From IMG/VR virus record IMGVR_UViG_3300020438_000040, positions 1 through 58,868 of that record: a DNA stretch of 58,868 nucleotides; one strand, 5' to 3'. The first letter of the stretch is position 1, and each line of letters starts with the position of its first letter. The notes beneath the pieces are model-generated. The model ran no database searches, was not told the origin of the DNA, and saw nothing but the letters and a program-made list of their open reading frames with translations. The position numbers were made by a program, and so were the translations under genes. Source of the DNA: a virus. Positions 32,724-40,764 of this stretch are shown here, piece by piece.

Positions 32724-33695
32724 ATGACTATACTAAATAAAGATGCAATGCTGGTTTCTGCCGCCATGACTGACGCATTTGGCGCTGACGCACCATCAAC
32801 TGAGGCAGGACTGGAGAAAGAAGCAGGCCAAACTGGTATCTTCATATTCTCAAAAGCCGATTATGACTTGTATCTTAAGAACGCCGCTGGCGCTTGGGTC
32901 AAATACGGAACCATCTCTGGTGCTCGTGAAACCCTTACGGTTCCTTGGGGTGATAATACCGCAGTATTCTTTAAATGCGCAGATGCTACTGCAACAATGC
33001 ACGTACACAGAAAAGAAGGTAACATCCTTTATGATTCAACTCCAGAGAACGATAGTGATGATCAAAATACCCTTCTTACAAACGCTGGATCTGCTGCTCA
33101 AGCAGCGCAAAACTATACCTTCCCAGCAGCCGACGGAGCAGCCGATCAAGTGTTAACAACTGATGGTTCTGGAACTGTTACTTGGGCTGACGGAGCCACA
33201 GGCGGCGGCGCTGGCGGTTTTGCTGGTATTCTGGATGCAACAGATACTCTACAACTAACTGAGGCTGATAATGGTCGAGTTATTATGGTTCCTCTTCTTA
33301 CAGGTGATATAATGATGAGCTTGCCTCCGGCTCCTTCTTCGCATTTTAAGATATCTCTTGTATGGCTGAAAATCGATGCGGCAAATATTTGCTCGATCAG
33401 AACAGCCGATAAAGATGAGAGATTATTTGGGTTAATACAAAGAATTTCAGTGGGAGGTGGAGCCTCGACTGGGTATGATAATAGTCCTACAAGTTATCTT
33501 GGGGCTGCACCCAATTGCTTTTATGGCGAAAGCGGTCAGGAAAATGCTAATCGTGTTTCCTTCCGACAGGCAGGAATGGGCTCACAGGTAGATCTTTACT
33601 GGAATGGACTCTATTGGTTCACCAAGGGAACAATGTGCTCAAATGAAGGTGAGGGTGCTGAGGCTAAAATACAATTTTATCTTGATGTTTTCTAA
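32724..33695 (+). CDS. Fibre-like protein, third paralogue
   Basis: ATG 32724 is chosen because the bases before it (GAAGGAAAAAACAAT) copy the start region of the second gene; the longer frame from 32679 would place coding over the promoter-like site. The 323-residue protein matches its neighbour through the N-terminal domain and parts of the C-terminal domain (ADKDERLFGLIQRI, VDLYWNGLYWF), but lacks the middle insert. A recent duplication followed by divergence of the head is the simplest reading. Confidence 0.72.
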   Translation: MTILNKDAMLVSAAMTDAFGADAPSTEAGLEKEAGQTGIFIFSKADYDLYLKNAAGAWVKYGTISGARETLTVPWGDNTAVFFKCADATATMHVHRKEGNILYDSTPENDSDDQNTLLTNAGSAAQAAQNYTFPAADGAADQVLTTDGSGTVTWADGATGGGAGGFAGILDATDTLQLTEADNGRVIMVPLLTGDIMMSLPPAPSSHFKISLVWLKIDAANICSIRTADKDERLFGLIQRISVGGGASTGYDNSPTSYLGAAPNCFYGESGQENANRVSFRQAGMGSQVDLYWNGLYWFTKGTMCSNEGEGAEAKIQFYLDVF

Positions 33696-33746
33696 ATCAT
33701 TAAATAGCTAAAATATAAAAGCCTCCTTCGGGAGGTTTTTTTATTT
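33690..33746 (+). repeat. Direct repeat (copy 2): gene end and terminator
   Basis: Copy of 32544-32600. It is followed immediately by a TTGACA promoter. Confidence 0.85.
33717..33743 (+). terminator. Terminator after third fibre gene
   Basis: Same CCTCC-TTCG-GGAGG hairpin and T run as at 32572. Confidence 0.9.
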
Positions 33747-33773
33747 GACAAGCACAGTAAAGCGTGTTATATT
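33745..33773 (+). promoter_or_regulatory. Sigma70-like promoter for 33800 and the glutamine synthetase unit
   Basis: TTGACA, 17 nt ending in GT, TATATT, placed directly after the terminator T run. Confidence 0.87.
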
Positions 33774-33799
33774 ATATAATATCAATCATTGGAGGAAAA

Positions 33800-33964
33800 A
33801 TGAAATATTTAAATAACAAATGGTTTTCGTTCTTTTGTATGTGCGTGAACTTTTACTTTGCAGGTCAAGCATTGATTGCTGCAAGTTGGGGATTGTTTTC
33901 TGTATGTAGTATCTTTACGGTACTGTGTGGATATAACTTCTGGATCCAAACGGGGGAAGAATGA
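33800..33964 (+). CDS. Small membrane protein
   Basis: Fifty-four residues with two hydrophobic stretches (FFCMCVNFYFAGQALIAA and LFSVCSIFTVLCGY). GGAGG stands 4 nt before this ATG, so the in-frame ATG at 33764 is rejected. Overlaps the next gene by 4 nt. Probably inner membrane; function unknown. Confidence 0.68.
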   Translation: MKYLNNKWFSFFCMCVNFYFAGQALIAASWGLFSVCSIFTVLCGYNFWIQTGEE

Positions 33965-34848
33965 GATACTTTTTAATGGGATTTATTCTGAGCTGCACAG
34001 AAGTGTCGATCTCAAAGGTGCCCAGTCCAGTCAACGATACACAAGGTGTTATACCGACAGACACCTCACCTCCCTCTCAGCCGTCCTCAGAGCCCTCTTC
34101 TGAGCCCCCTGAAGGCATCGGAGGGTATATACACTATCACTTGCGACAAGTGGCTTGTTTGGCCTGTATGGGCGAGACAAATGAGATTACGGTTGAATTC
34201 AAAGCAAGGTTTCATGAAAAGATATCTGATACATACACTAGACATGTGCCTCCACAAGGACAATGCGTGCAGAGTATAAATCAGATAGTCCCACAAGTTA
34301 CTTTAATTGATATGGGAGCCCAAATCAAAGCTAGTGCAAACGGATCATTTCTATATGCTAATAAAAATGCCCAAGGAGACTATTATGCATCTTGGTACAC
34401 AGACTCTTTTTATATAAGAGACACTGTCCACTTGTTGTCTCGAGAAGATAATTATGAATTCTCTCAATTTACCTCTTTTCATGGTTTTGATTCCATAGAG
34501 CCATACGAACTGAGGTTTGTTGACCCAGCATATGCTTTCGCAGCGCCGATTTACAGAACTGGTTCAACATTTTGGTGGGCACCGTATGGATCAAACAGTA
34601 CTTTTACTGTGATGTTAGCTATATACACACCAGACGGAGCCTCTCTGCTGGGTTACGTCGCCTGCTCTGGCGGAGACACAGGGATGATGACTATTCCCGG
34701 ACAATACCTAGCTAGTTATCCTTCTTGGGCGCTTGTAGCAGTCCATTTGACTCGACATAAAATAGAAAATGTCTTGTGGGAAGAGCAAAACACCTATATC
34801 GAAACCCACATGGAATGGGAAGTGATCGGAACTGGTCACATAGAATAA
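33961..34848 (+). CDS. Putative lipoprotein with Pro/Ser-rich linker
   Basis: The 295-residue protein begins with a short signal ending in FILSC (lipobox-like, Cys12), then a Pro/Ser/Thr linker (residues 20-48) and a beta-rich domain with cysteines at CLACMG and QCV. Such a layout (lipid anchor, flexible linker, domain) fits a protein displayed on the host surface or in the periplasm. It is coupled to the upstream membrane gene and is followed 13 nt later by the glutamine synthetase. Domain family not recognised. Confidence 0.65.
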   Translation: MRYFLMGFILSCTEVSISKVPSPVNDTQGVIPTDTSPPSQPSSEPSSEPPEGIGGYIHYHLRQVACLACMGETNEITVEFKARFHEKISDTYTRHVPPQGQCVQSINQIVPQVTLIDMGAQIKASANGSFLYANKNAQGDYYASWYTDSFYIRDTVHLLSREDNYEFSQFTSFHGFDSIEPYELRFVDPAYAFAAPIYRTGSTFWWAPYGSNSTFTVMLAIYTPDGASLLGYVACSGGDTGMMTIPGQYLASYPSWALVAVHLTRHKIENVLWEEQNTYIETHMEWEVIGTGHIE

Positions 34849-34861
34849 AATTGGAGAAAAA

Positions 34862-35881
34862 ATGAACAAAAAAATTCTAGAATATGTATGGTTGGATGGC
34901 TACAAAACATCTAATCTTCGAAGTAAAATAAAAGTTATAAATCACAATAGTGGTGATGAATTAACTTTGTCTGATGTCCCTGAGTGGAACTACGACGGCT
35001 CTAGCACAAAACAAGCGCCCGGAAGCAGTTCTGAATGTGTCCTAAGACCAATAAGACTGTACAAAAATGAATCTGATAAAACAAAACATATGGTCTTATG
35101 TGAAGTTTTCAATCCAGACGGCACTCCTCACGAGTCAAACCAAAGAGCCGACCTGAGAGATACTCTCACTAACGGAGCAGATTTAAAATTCTGGTGGGGT
35201 TTCGAGCAGGAGTACTTTATTACAAAAGGCTATAGTCCACTAGGTTTCCCAAACGGTGGGTATCCAAAACCACAGGGTCTATATTATTGCGGCGTTGGAG
35301 GAAATCAAGTAGTAGGTCGAGAAATGGTCAATGATCACATGATCGATTGTTTATGTTATGGAATCGATATTACTGGAACAAACGCAGAAGTTGCCGTGGG
35401 GCAGTGGGAGTATCAATGTTTCAACGAGGACACTCTTAAAGCTTGTGATGACCTGTGGATCAGCAGATACCTTCTATATAAAAAAGCAGAATCCTTCGGT
35501 TGGGATATAGATATAACACCAAAACCAGTTACTGGTGATTGGAATGGCTCCGGCTGCCATACGAACTTTAGTACTGAGGAAATGAGAACCACTGGTGGCT
35601 TTGAGTATATAAAAGAACTGATGTCCAGATTTTTGAAAAACCATGACAGCCATATCAAGGGCTATGGAGAGGACAATGATCGTAGATTAACTGGAGACCA
35701 CGAAACTCAACATATCGGTACTTTCTCTTGGGGCGTTGGAGACAGAGGAGCCTCGATTCGGGTTCCCACAGCAATGGAAGAAAATAATTGGGTTGGTTAT
35801 ATCGAGGACAGAAGACCTGCAAGCAATTGTGATCCTTATAAAGTAGCTAATTTGATCGTAAGCACCACATCCGAGACATAA
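34862..35881 (+). CDS. Glutamine synthetase, type II (GSII-like)
   Basis: The 339-residue enzyme follows GSII order: EWNYDGSSTKQAPGSSSE (residues 41-58), LCEVFNPDGTPHESNQR, FEQEYF (metal-binding Glu region, near 115), GIDITGTNAEVAVGQWEYQ, NGSGCHTNFSTEEM (near 228), HETQHIGTFSWGVGDRGASIRVP and EDRRPASNCDPY near the end. It makes glutamine from glutamate, ammonia and ATP. Length matches GSII (about 350), not bacterial GSI (about 470). Phage copies are uncommon; it could raise glutamine for nucleotide synthesis in nitrogen-limited hosts or shift nitrogen sensing. The clpS gene follows after one base. Confidence 0.93.
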   Translation: MNKKILEYVWLDGYKTSNLRSKIKVINHNSGDELTLSDVPEWNYDGSSTKQAPGSSSECVLRPIRLYKNESDKTKHMVLCEVFNPDGTPHESNQRADLRDTLTNGADLKFWWGFEQEYFITKGYSPLGFPNGGYPKPQGLYYCGVGGNQVVGREMVNDHMIDCLCYGIDITGTNAEVAVGQWEYQCFNEDTLKACDDLWISRYLLYKKAESFGWDIDITPKPVTGDWNGSGCHTNFSTEEMRTTGGFEYIKELMSRFLKNHDSHIKGYGEDNDRRLTGDHETQHIGTFSWGVGDRGASIRVPTAMEENNWVGYIEDRRPASNCDPYKVANLIVSTTSET

Positions 35882-35882
35882 C

Positions 35883-36185
35883 ATGCCTAAAAAACAAAAG
35901 GACATACTTGTAAAAGACAAGCAAAGAATTGGAAGACCAAAAAGATATAAGGTTGTTTTGTATAATGATGATTATACTCCGATGAACTTGGTCACTTCTA
36001 TATTAATGGAAGTATTTAATAAAGGAAACCAAGAAGCGTATTCCATAATGATGAGTGTTCACAAGAGAGGCCGAGGAGTTGCAGGTGTGTATTCAAGGCA
36101 GATTGCAGATACTAAAATATCTGTCGCAAAAAATATCGCTAGAGAAAATGGCTCACCTCTTCACTGTGAAGCAGAACCAGAGTAG
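35883..36185 (+). CDS. clpS: ClpS adaptor (N-degron recognition)
   Basis: The 100-residue protein matches ClpS throughout: RYKVVLYNDDYTPMNLV (the NDD pocket), IMMSVHKRGRGVAGVYSRQIADTK (His of the pocket and the Clp-binding face), then SPLHCEAEPE. ClpS delivers N-degron substrates to ClpA/ClpC for degradation by ClpP. The short N-terminal extension of about 18 residues is kept. It begins 1 nt after glutamine synthetase. A ClpP-like gene is encoded at 49918; no ClpA or ClpX gene is in the window, so a host unfoldase would be needed. Confidence 0.93.
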   Translation: MPKKQKDILVKDKQRIGRPKRYKVVLYNDDYTPMNLVTSILMEVFNKGNQEAYSIMMSVHKRGRGVAGVYSRQIADTKISVAKNIARENGSPLHCEAEPE

Positions 36186-36203
36186 ACTCGGGGATATCTT
36201 GTG

Positions 36204-36440
36204 ATGTCCTCAATGTACCCAATCGATTATGAAGTAGGGGATTTAGTTATTGTTCTGCATCAAATCGATTGGGTTGAGTTTACTGTATATTCTGCTGAAC
36301 TCGCCTTTGTTGTTGAGGTATATAGAGACGAGAAGCATTTTATAGATGTATACGACATGAAAATAAGGACTCTCGCTGGCGGTGAGCTTGGTGTTTGGTT
36401 TGCGGAAGTAAGAAAATTGGTGTTTGAAGATTATGAGTAA
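36204..36440 (+). CDS. Small SH3-like protein
   Basis: Seventy-eight residues: YEVGDLVIVLHQIDW...AFVVEVYRDEKHFIDVYDMKIRTL...FAEVRKLVFE, the GDLV barrel pattern. ATG 36204 follows an in-frame GTG. The end overlaps the next gene by 8 nt. Function unknown. Confidence 0.62.
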   Translation: MSSMYPIDYEVGDLVIVLHQIDWVEFTVYSAELAFVVEVYRDEKHFIDVYDMKIRTLAGGELGVWFAEVRKLVFEDYE

Positions 36441-36777
36441 AAAAGATTTTGAACGCCGATTACGCCATATGCCCATGCATGTTAGGGAATTATATAATGA
36501 ATATAAACATATCTTCTCGGAGGACTTGATTTCTCTTTGGTGGTTCCCCGGTTGGACGCACATAGTTGAGAGTTTATTAAGAAAATTAGAGAGAGATGAA
36601 AAGGTAGAAATAGTTAGAATAAAATCTCATTATTCTTACCTTTATATTCATTATTATAGCTCAAATGATAAGTATAAGAGACTACTGCAGTCGGTAAACT
36701 ACTGTTGTTCGATATCCTGTAGGCTTTGCGGTACCCTAATTAAATTAGGTGACCATTATTGTGAACAATGCAGATAA
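36433..36777 (+). CDS. Small protein with C-terminal zinc ribbon
   Basis: From ATG 36433, 114 residues: a basic helical N-terminal part (KKDFERRLRHMPMHVRELYNEY) and a C-terminal CRLCGTLIKLGDHYCEQC, two CxxC pairs that would bind zinc. It overlaps both neighbours. Likely nucleic-acid or protein binding; no family recognised. Confidence 0.65.
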   Translation: MSKKDFERRLRHMPMHVRELYNEYKHIFSEDLISLWWFPGWTHIVESLLRKLERDEKVEIVRIKSHYSYLYIHYYSSNDKYKRLLQSVNYCCSISCRLCGTLIKLGDHYCEQCR

Positions 36778-37006
36778 AAATAGCAAGACATTTGAAGTTG
36801 GGGATTTGGTAGTGTTTAGCGGGGTCTCTCAGAGTTCAATTAGGAACCAAATAGGTATCGTTATTGGTGACTCAGTCTCTGGAGTAACAGACGAGTTCCT
36901 AAGGGAAGACGAATGGTACGTGGTCCAATTCGGTCCCATGAAATTAATAGTTAACGATACCATGATTGAAAAACTAGAAACAACAAATAACAATGCAGGA
37001 GTTTAA
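36761..37006 (+). CDS. Small SH3-like protein
   Basis: Eighty-one residues from GTG 36761 (AGGTG is 9 nt upstream; GTG 36749 is an alternative). FEVGDLVVFSGVSQ...QIGIVIGDSVSG...EWYVVQFGPMKLIVNDTMIEKLE has the GDLV barrel shape of neighbours. Function unknown. Confidence 0.6.
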   Translation: MNNADKNSKTFEVGDLVVFSGVSQSSIRNQIGIVIGDSVSGVTDEFLREDEWYVVQFGPMKLIVNDTMIEKLETTNNNAGV

Positions 37007-37193
37007 AGTTGGCGATCTTGTAAAGAGTTCTGATAGTTTTGATAAACAACGCCAATTAGGCATGATTGTATCAGTTAATGAGAAAGTCCATTTAAAATCA
37101 ACAGGTACTGCTGCAATAGTAACCGTTTACTGGTTTCAGATTCAAGAGTCCGACTGGGAATATACTTTCTTTCTCGAAAAACTTGACAACTAA
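36993..37193 (+). CDS. Small SH3-like protein
   Basis: Sixty-six residues: EFKVGDLVKSSDSF...LGMIVSVNEK...AAIVTVYWFQI...YTFFLEKLDN. The last residues are coded by the -35 region of the next promoter. Third of a run of barrel-type proteins in this cluster, with overlapping starts. Function unknown. Confidence 0.62.
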   Translation: MQEFKVGDLVKSSDSFDKQRQLGMIVSVNEKVHLKSTGTAAIVTVYWFQIQESDWEYTFFLEKLDN

Positions 37194-37211
37194 TTGTTTT
37201 CGTGTTACATT
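37183..37211 (+). promoter_or_regulatory. Sigma70-like promoter for methyltransferase 1
   Basis: TTGACA, 17 nt ending in GT, TACATT. It overlaps the end of the previous coding region. Confidence 0.8.
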
Positions 37212-37232
37212 ATAAGTAACGTTGGAGGACAA

Positions 37233-37937
37233 ATGAATATTTTTAAAAAGACAGACTCACTGTCGTTAATGAAGGAAATAAAAAACAACACTGTGGACTT
37301 GGTATTAACTGACCCGCCTTACATCATAAGCAAACCGTCAGGTTTCAAAAGCGTGGTAACTGGAGAGCAGCGTTTTGCTGTGTCGACGGATCATGGAGAA
37401 TGGGATAAAGAGGAAAATTTTTCTCTGGAAGATTTGCGAGATTCCGTTTTTGAGTATTATCGCGTTCTTAAGAAGCATGGTACAATGATTACCTTTTGTG
37501 ACCTGTGGAAGATTAGTGATATAAAGCGTATAATGGAATTAGCAGGGTTCAAGCAAATTCGATTGATCGAATGGATCAAAACAAACCCTGTCCCTTTAAA
37601 TTCCAGTAGAAACTACCTCAGCAACGCTAGGGAAGTCGCTCTCCTAGGCGTAAAGGTCAGCAAACCCACGTTTCACTCGCAATACGATAATGGTGTATAT
37701 CGTTATCCTATCTGCCACGAAAAAGGGAGATTTCACCCGACACAAAAACCCCTTGCTTTTATGGAAGCATTGATAAAGAAACATAGCAACCCGGGAGACG
37801 TGGTTTTGGACAGCTTCGCCGGCTCAGCAGCAACGCTGCTCGCCGCCAAAAATTTGCACCGTGGGTACATCGGATGCGAGCTAGACGAGGAATTCTTCAA
37901 AAAAGCAGAGATAAGATTAAATAAGGAGTTACAATGA
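37233..37937 (+). CDS. DNA methyltransferase, N6-adenine/N4-cytosine type
   Basis: ATG 37233 (GGAGG, 4 nt) is chosen; the in-frame ATG at 37194 would place the promoter inside the gene. The 234-residue enzyme has VLTDPPYI (catalytic DPPY, near residue 28), then a target region, then HPTQKP and DSFAGSAATLLAA (AdoMet-binding FxGxG-like), an order seen in beta-class enzymes. It could protect phage DNA from host restriction or set a modification mark. No cognate nuclease is adjacent. A second methyltransferase is at 45588. Confidence 0.9.
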   Translation: MNIFKKTDSLSLMKEIKNNTVDLVLTDPPYIISKPSGFKSVVTGEQRFAVSTDHGEWDKEENFSLEDLRDSVFEYYRVLKKHGTMITFCDLWKISDIKRIMELAGFKQIRLIEWIKTNPVPLNSSRNYLSNAREVALLGVKVSKPTFHSQYDNGVYRYPICHEKGRFHPTQKPLAFMEALIKKHSNPGDVVLDSFAGSAATLLAAKNLHRGYIGCELDEEFFKKAEIRLNKELQ

Positions 37938-38239
37938 GTGGTATACAATTTACAGAAGACGAAAAATCCGAAATCAACTTTGGTGGATTTATAGCAGTAT
38001 TGCCCTATCTTTTACTGATCCCCTTCGGTTTGTTGCACGGTATAGTGGAGAATGACCTTGTTTGTGTATTCGGCGGTGAATGGAGGGAGCCATTGCGTGA
38101 TCGAGTTGGTTGGTATTGTGATCCTGTGCCGGAATGGTTCGCCATACCCCTCGCTCTAACATTTGTTGCTTCATGGCTGATTATTTGGCCAATTCACGCA
38201 AAGTATTCCGCAAAATCCTCCGAATTTTGGAAACTATAG
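37934..38239 (+). CDS. Membrane protein, two predicted helices
   Basis: The 101-residue protein has hydrophobic stretches FIAVLPYLLLIPFGLLHGIV and FAIPLALTFVASWLIIW, with Cys/Trp/Glu-rich loops between. Overlaps the methyltransferase stop by 4 nt. Function unknown; position near a holin-like gene suggests a host membrane role. Confidence 0.68.
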   Translation: MSGIQFTEDEKSEINFGGFIAVLPYLLLIPFGLLHGIVENDLVCVFGGEWREPLRDRVGWYCDPVPEWFAIPLALTFVASWLIIWPIHAKYSAKSSEFWKL

Positions 38240-38240
38240 A

Positions 38241-38248
38241 ACTATTTA
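38241..38248 (+). promoter_or_regulatory. Candidate late promoter motif ACTATTTA
   Basis: ACTATTTAGTAG is 25 nt upstream of the ATG at 38274. A near-identical ACTATTTAGTAG precedes the gene at 54669. Confidence 0.45.
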
Positions 38249-38273
38249 GTAGTAAATATTGGAGGGGTTATGA

Positions 38274-38549
38274 ATGGAGACTTTAATTGAAGGTTTGGCC
38301 CAATACGGGCCGCTTGGTCTTTGGACTGCATCTTTGCTTTGGATGAATTTTCAACAAAGACAAGAAAATAAAGAAGATGAAGAGAGGGCGGCCAAAACTC
38401 ACCAATATCACCAAGAACAAATCGTGGAAAACCTCCGAGAACAGAAGCATATGTTGGAAAAGGCAATTGAAAAGATCGATGCTGGCTTGACGGCAATGCG
38501 AGAAAAATACGCCGAAGATAGAATTTTAAGGATGAAAAACGACCAATAA
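38274..38549 (+). CDS. Holin-like small protein (BhlA-type architecture)
   Basis: Ninety-one residues with one N-terminal hydrophobic helix (LGLWTASLLWMNF), then a long charged coiled coil. This resembles BhlA/UviB-type holins, which have a single N-terminal membrane helix, but the sequence match is weak. Its own candidate late promoter fits a lysis timing role. A similar coiled-coil membrane protein is encoded at 54669. The endolysin-type amidase is at 50598. Confidence 0.45.
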   Translation: METLIEGLAQYGPLGLWTASLLWMNFQQRQENKEDEERAAKTHQYHQEQIVENLREQKHMLEKAIEKIDAGLTAMREKYAEDRILRMKNDQ

Positions 38550-38552
38550 GCC

Positions 38553-38572
38553 CCTAATTACTTATAGAGGAC
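38553..38572 (+). promoter_or_regulatory. Candidate late promoter: CCTAATTACTTATAGAGG
   Basis: This block, 19 nt from CTAATTA to the ATG, recurs before the secreted protease at 57964 (CCTAGTTACTTATAGAGG). It links two exported proteins. Confidence 0.45.
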
Positions 38573-38579
38573 CAAGACT

Positions 38580-39188
38580 ATGATTTTATTAGGAGCGCTA
38601 TTGGCCTGTGAGCCAGAAGTTAGAACAGTATACAGAACAACCACTGAGTATGTAACAGAAACTGAGTATGTAACAGAGACAGAAACTATCGTCGAAACGG
38701 AAACGATCACCGAGACAGAAGAAATATGTGGAACCATTGAGGGAAAACAACCTTGTGACTTTATCGTGATTGACCAAGACGGCAACGAAATAAACTTTCA
38801 TAGCCTTATCGGCAAGCCGGTCATTTTGGATCTAAGCACAATGTGGTGCTATCCTTGCAACCAAGCCGCAATCGACGTACAGATCACCCAAGATGCTTAT
38901 CCGGAGATCACTTATCTAACAATCCTTATTGAAAACGATTTGGGCGTTGCTCCCGAATCTACGGACTTAAAAGATTGGACCGTCGAGCACGGCATAACAA
39001 CCGCGCCGGTTTGGGGTGGATCTCGTGATGTGGTAACAAGCGACCCGACGGATAGCGACGAGTTTTATTTGCGAAGTTGGCCAACATTTTATTTTCTTGA
39101 TGAAGAATTGAGGATTGTAGGATATCAGAGGGGACACGATCAGGTAGCCATCGAAAATTGGGCAGAAGATTTGATAAATCAACAATAA
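38580..39188 (+). CDS. Lipoprotein thioredoxin (TlpA/ResA-like)
   Basis: The 202-residue protein has a signal ending in LLAC (Cys10), then a Thr/Glu-rich repeat linker (residues 15-45, TEYVTETE units), then a thioredoxin-fold domain with IDLSTMWCYPCNQAAIDV (CxxC active site, near residues 87-90), and TWPTFYFLD with the cis-Pro. TlpA/ResA proteins reduce disulfides in the periplasm. A phage-encoded one could aid folding of exported phage proteins or maintain envelope enzymes. A C-terminal RGHDQVAIENWAEDLI end completes the fold. Confidence 0.85.
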   Translation: MILLGALLACEPEVRTVYRTTTEYVTETEYVTETETIVETETITETEEICGTIEGKQPCDFIVIDQDGNEINFHSLIGKPVILDLSTMWCYPCNQAAIDVQITQDAYPEITYLTILIENDLGVAPESTDLKDWTVEHGITTAPVWGGSRDVVTSDPTDSDEFYLRSWPTFYFLDEELRIVGYQRGHDQVAIENWAEDLINQQ

Positions 39189-39202
39189 AACGCTTTAAGT
39201 GT

Positions 39203-39210
39203 ACTATTTA
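39203..39210 (+). promoter_or_regulatory. Candidate late promoter motif ACTATTTA
   Basis: ACTATTTA is 22 nt before the Cys-rich gene at 39233. Confidence 0.4.
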
Positions 39211-39232
39211 TTGTTGAGGTTATCTCTGAACA

Positions 39233-39655
39233 ATGAAACAACTATTTGAAAACTGGAAAAGATTCTTAAACGAAGTCAAGCATCTTGTATGCCCACCCGC
39301 CACACAAGATCTTGAACTCAATACAAAAAATCGTAATGCCGCCATAAAGGCCGAGCACATCCAATACGGTCCAATGAACCTATCGGACAAACAATATTGG
39401 ATAAAAGCAGCGAAACATTGGAATACAACACCAGATGTCGCTATAAAATCAAAGTGCTCTAATTGCGCTGCGTTCGATGTATCGCCAAGAATGAAAGAGT
39501 GTATGCCCGGATCCATTCAGGAAGACGGACAACTCGGCTATTGTTGGATGCATAAATTCAAATGTCATTCGGCTAGAACCTGTTATACATGGGCTGCCGG
39601 CGGACCTATCTCGAAAGACAACATTTCTGCTGATTGGCAGAAGGAGAAGGAATAG
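39233..39655 (+). CDS. Cysteine-rich protein with capsid-targeting-like leader
   Basis: The 140-residue protein begins MKQLFENWKRFLNEVK, close to the leader of the gene at 24926. It has CSNC, C-P, CWMHKFKCHSARTC in the last 80 residues, a spacing that recalls small iron-sulfur (HiPIP-like) or zinc proteins, with GGPIS after. It could be a virion protein that carries a metal centre. The family name is not certain. Its stop overlaps the next start by one base (TAGTG). Confidence 0.65.
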   Translation: MKQLFENWKRFLNEVKHLVCPPATQDLELNTKNRNAAIKAEHIQYGPMNLSDKQYWIKAAKHWNTTPDVAIKSKCSNCAAFDVSPRMKECMPGSIQEDGQLGYCWMHKFKCHSARTCYTWAAGGPISKDNISADWQKEKE

Positions 39656-40707
39656 TGAGAAAAGAAATATTGCACAAACTTATCAAGGAAGTATATGAAG
39701 AACTAATGCTCGATGAAGAAGGCAAGAAAGACGCTTGCTATCACAAAGTAAAATCGCGCTACAAAGTGTGGCCATCGGCCTATGCTTCTGGTGCTCTTGT
39801 TAAGTGCCGTAAGGTTGGCGCAAAGAACTGGGGCAACTCAAAGAAAGAGGGCTTATATGAAGAAGAATCCGACATAAAACCCGAGAAACTCGAACAAATA
39901 TTGAAAGACGAAGGCGGAGCCTCTGGGCTTGATCCGTTTATGAAAGCATATCCCGATGCTTCCAAGAAGGACGTTGTTAGCGTATTAAATAAGATGCCTA
40001 ACGTCGCTCAACATGAAAATGGCGATTATATTCTTGATGACGACAAAGATGTTGATATTCAAGAAAAAAAACAAGGAAGCAAAGAATCCTCGCTTCGTGA
40101 CTGGTTCGGTCGCAAAGGGGAGAAGGGTTCCAAAGGCGGATGGGTTGATTGCAATGCTCCTGATGGAAAAGGCGGATATAAGCAGTGCGCCCAAGGAGAT
40201 AGAAAAAAATATCCCGCATGCCGCCCAACGGCGTCTGCTTGCAAAGAAAAAGGAAGAGGATCAAGTTGGGGCAAGAAAAGCGCAAAGAAAAACGAAGGTT
40301 TTTTATATGAAGGGGATGATTCGATCCTTGAAGAATTCAAAGGAGCTGCTCTTGAAGAAGGCGACCTTGTGTGTGAAGGTTGTTTATTCGAAATGCTTCA
40401 AGAAGCATCCTGTGGATGCCCAGACTTGGTTGGTGAAGCAGAATACCAAGGAAGAAAAGTAACGCTTAATAAGCCTACTCGAGGTGATGTGAAGAAGTTT
40501 AAGGTCTATGTAAAGGATCCAAAGACCGGAAACATTAAGAAAGTAAACTTCGGCCATGGAGGAACATCAGCTAAATCTAAGGGCGAAAAAACAATGAAGA
40601 TCCGCAAAAATAACCCGAAAGCACGCAAATCATTCCGTGCTCGTCATAACTGTGATAACCCGGGTCCAAAAACCAAGGCACGCTATTGGTCATGCAAAAA
40701 GTGGTAG
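39655..40707 (+). CDS. Modular Cys/Lys-rich protein (DUF5872-like)
   Basis: From GTG 39655 (AAGGAGAAGG upstream) it has 350 residues; the TTG at 39634 would overlap that ribosome site. There is an N-terminal leader (RKEILHKLIKEVYEEL), then CYHKVKSRYKVWPSAYASG (residues 28-46), then a Gly/Lys/Cys module with DWFGRKGEKG...GGWVDCNAPDG...ACRPT near residues 143-205, then RKVTLNKPTRGDVKKF and a final RKSFRARHNCDNPGPKTKARYWSCKKW. These modules look like those of virion proteins of large marine phages; a nucleic-acid binding or packaged role is inferred. Confidence 0.7.
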   Translation: MRKEILHKLIKEVYEELMLDEEGKKDACYHKVKSRYKVWPSAYASGALVKCRKVGAKNWGNSKKEGLYEEESDIKPEKLEQILKDEGGASGLDPFMKAYPDASKKDVVSVLNKMPNVAQHENGDYILDDDKDVDIQEKKQGSKESSLRDWFGRKGEKGSKGGWVDCNAPDGKGGYKQCAQGDRKKYPACRPTASACKEKGRGSSWGKKSAKKNEGFLYEGDDSILEEFKGAALEEGDLVCEGCLFEMLQEASCGCPDLVGEAEYQGRKVTLNKPTRGDVKKFKVYVKDPKTGNIKKVNFGHGGTSAKSKGEKTMKIRKNNPKARKSFRARHNCDNPGPKTKARYWSCKKW

Positions 40708-40714
40708 ATAAAAC

Positions 40715-40743
40715 TTGACAACTATTCTCTGATCGGTTATATT
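40715..40743 (+). promoter_or_regulatory. Sigma70-like promoter for 40765
   Basis: TTGACA, 17 nt ending in GT, TATATT. Confidence 0.87.
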
Positions 40744-40764
40744 ATAAATAACATTGGAGGACAA

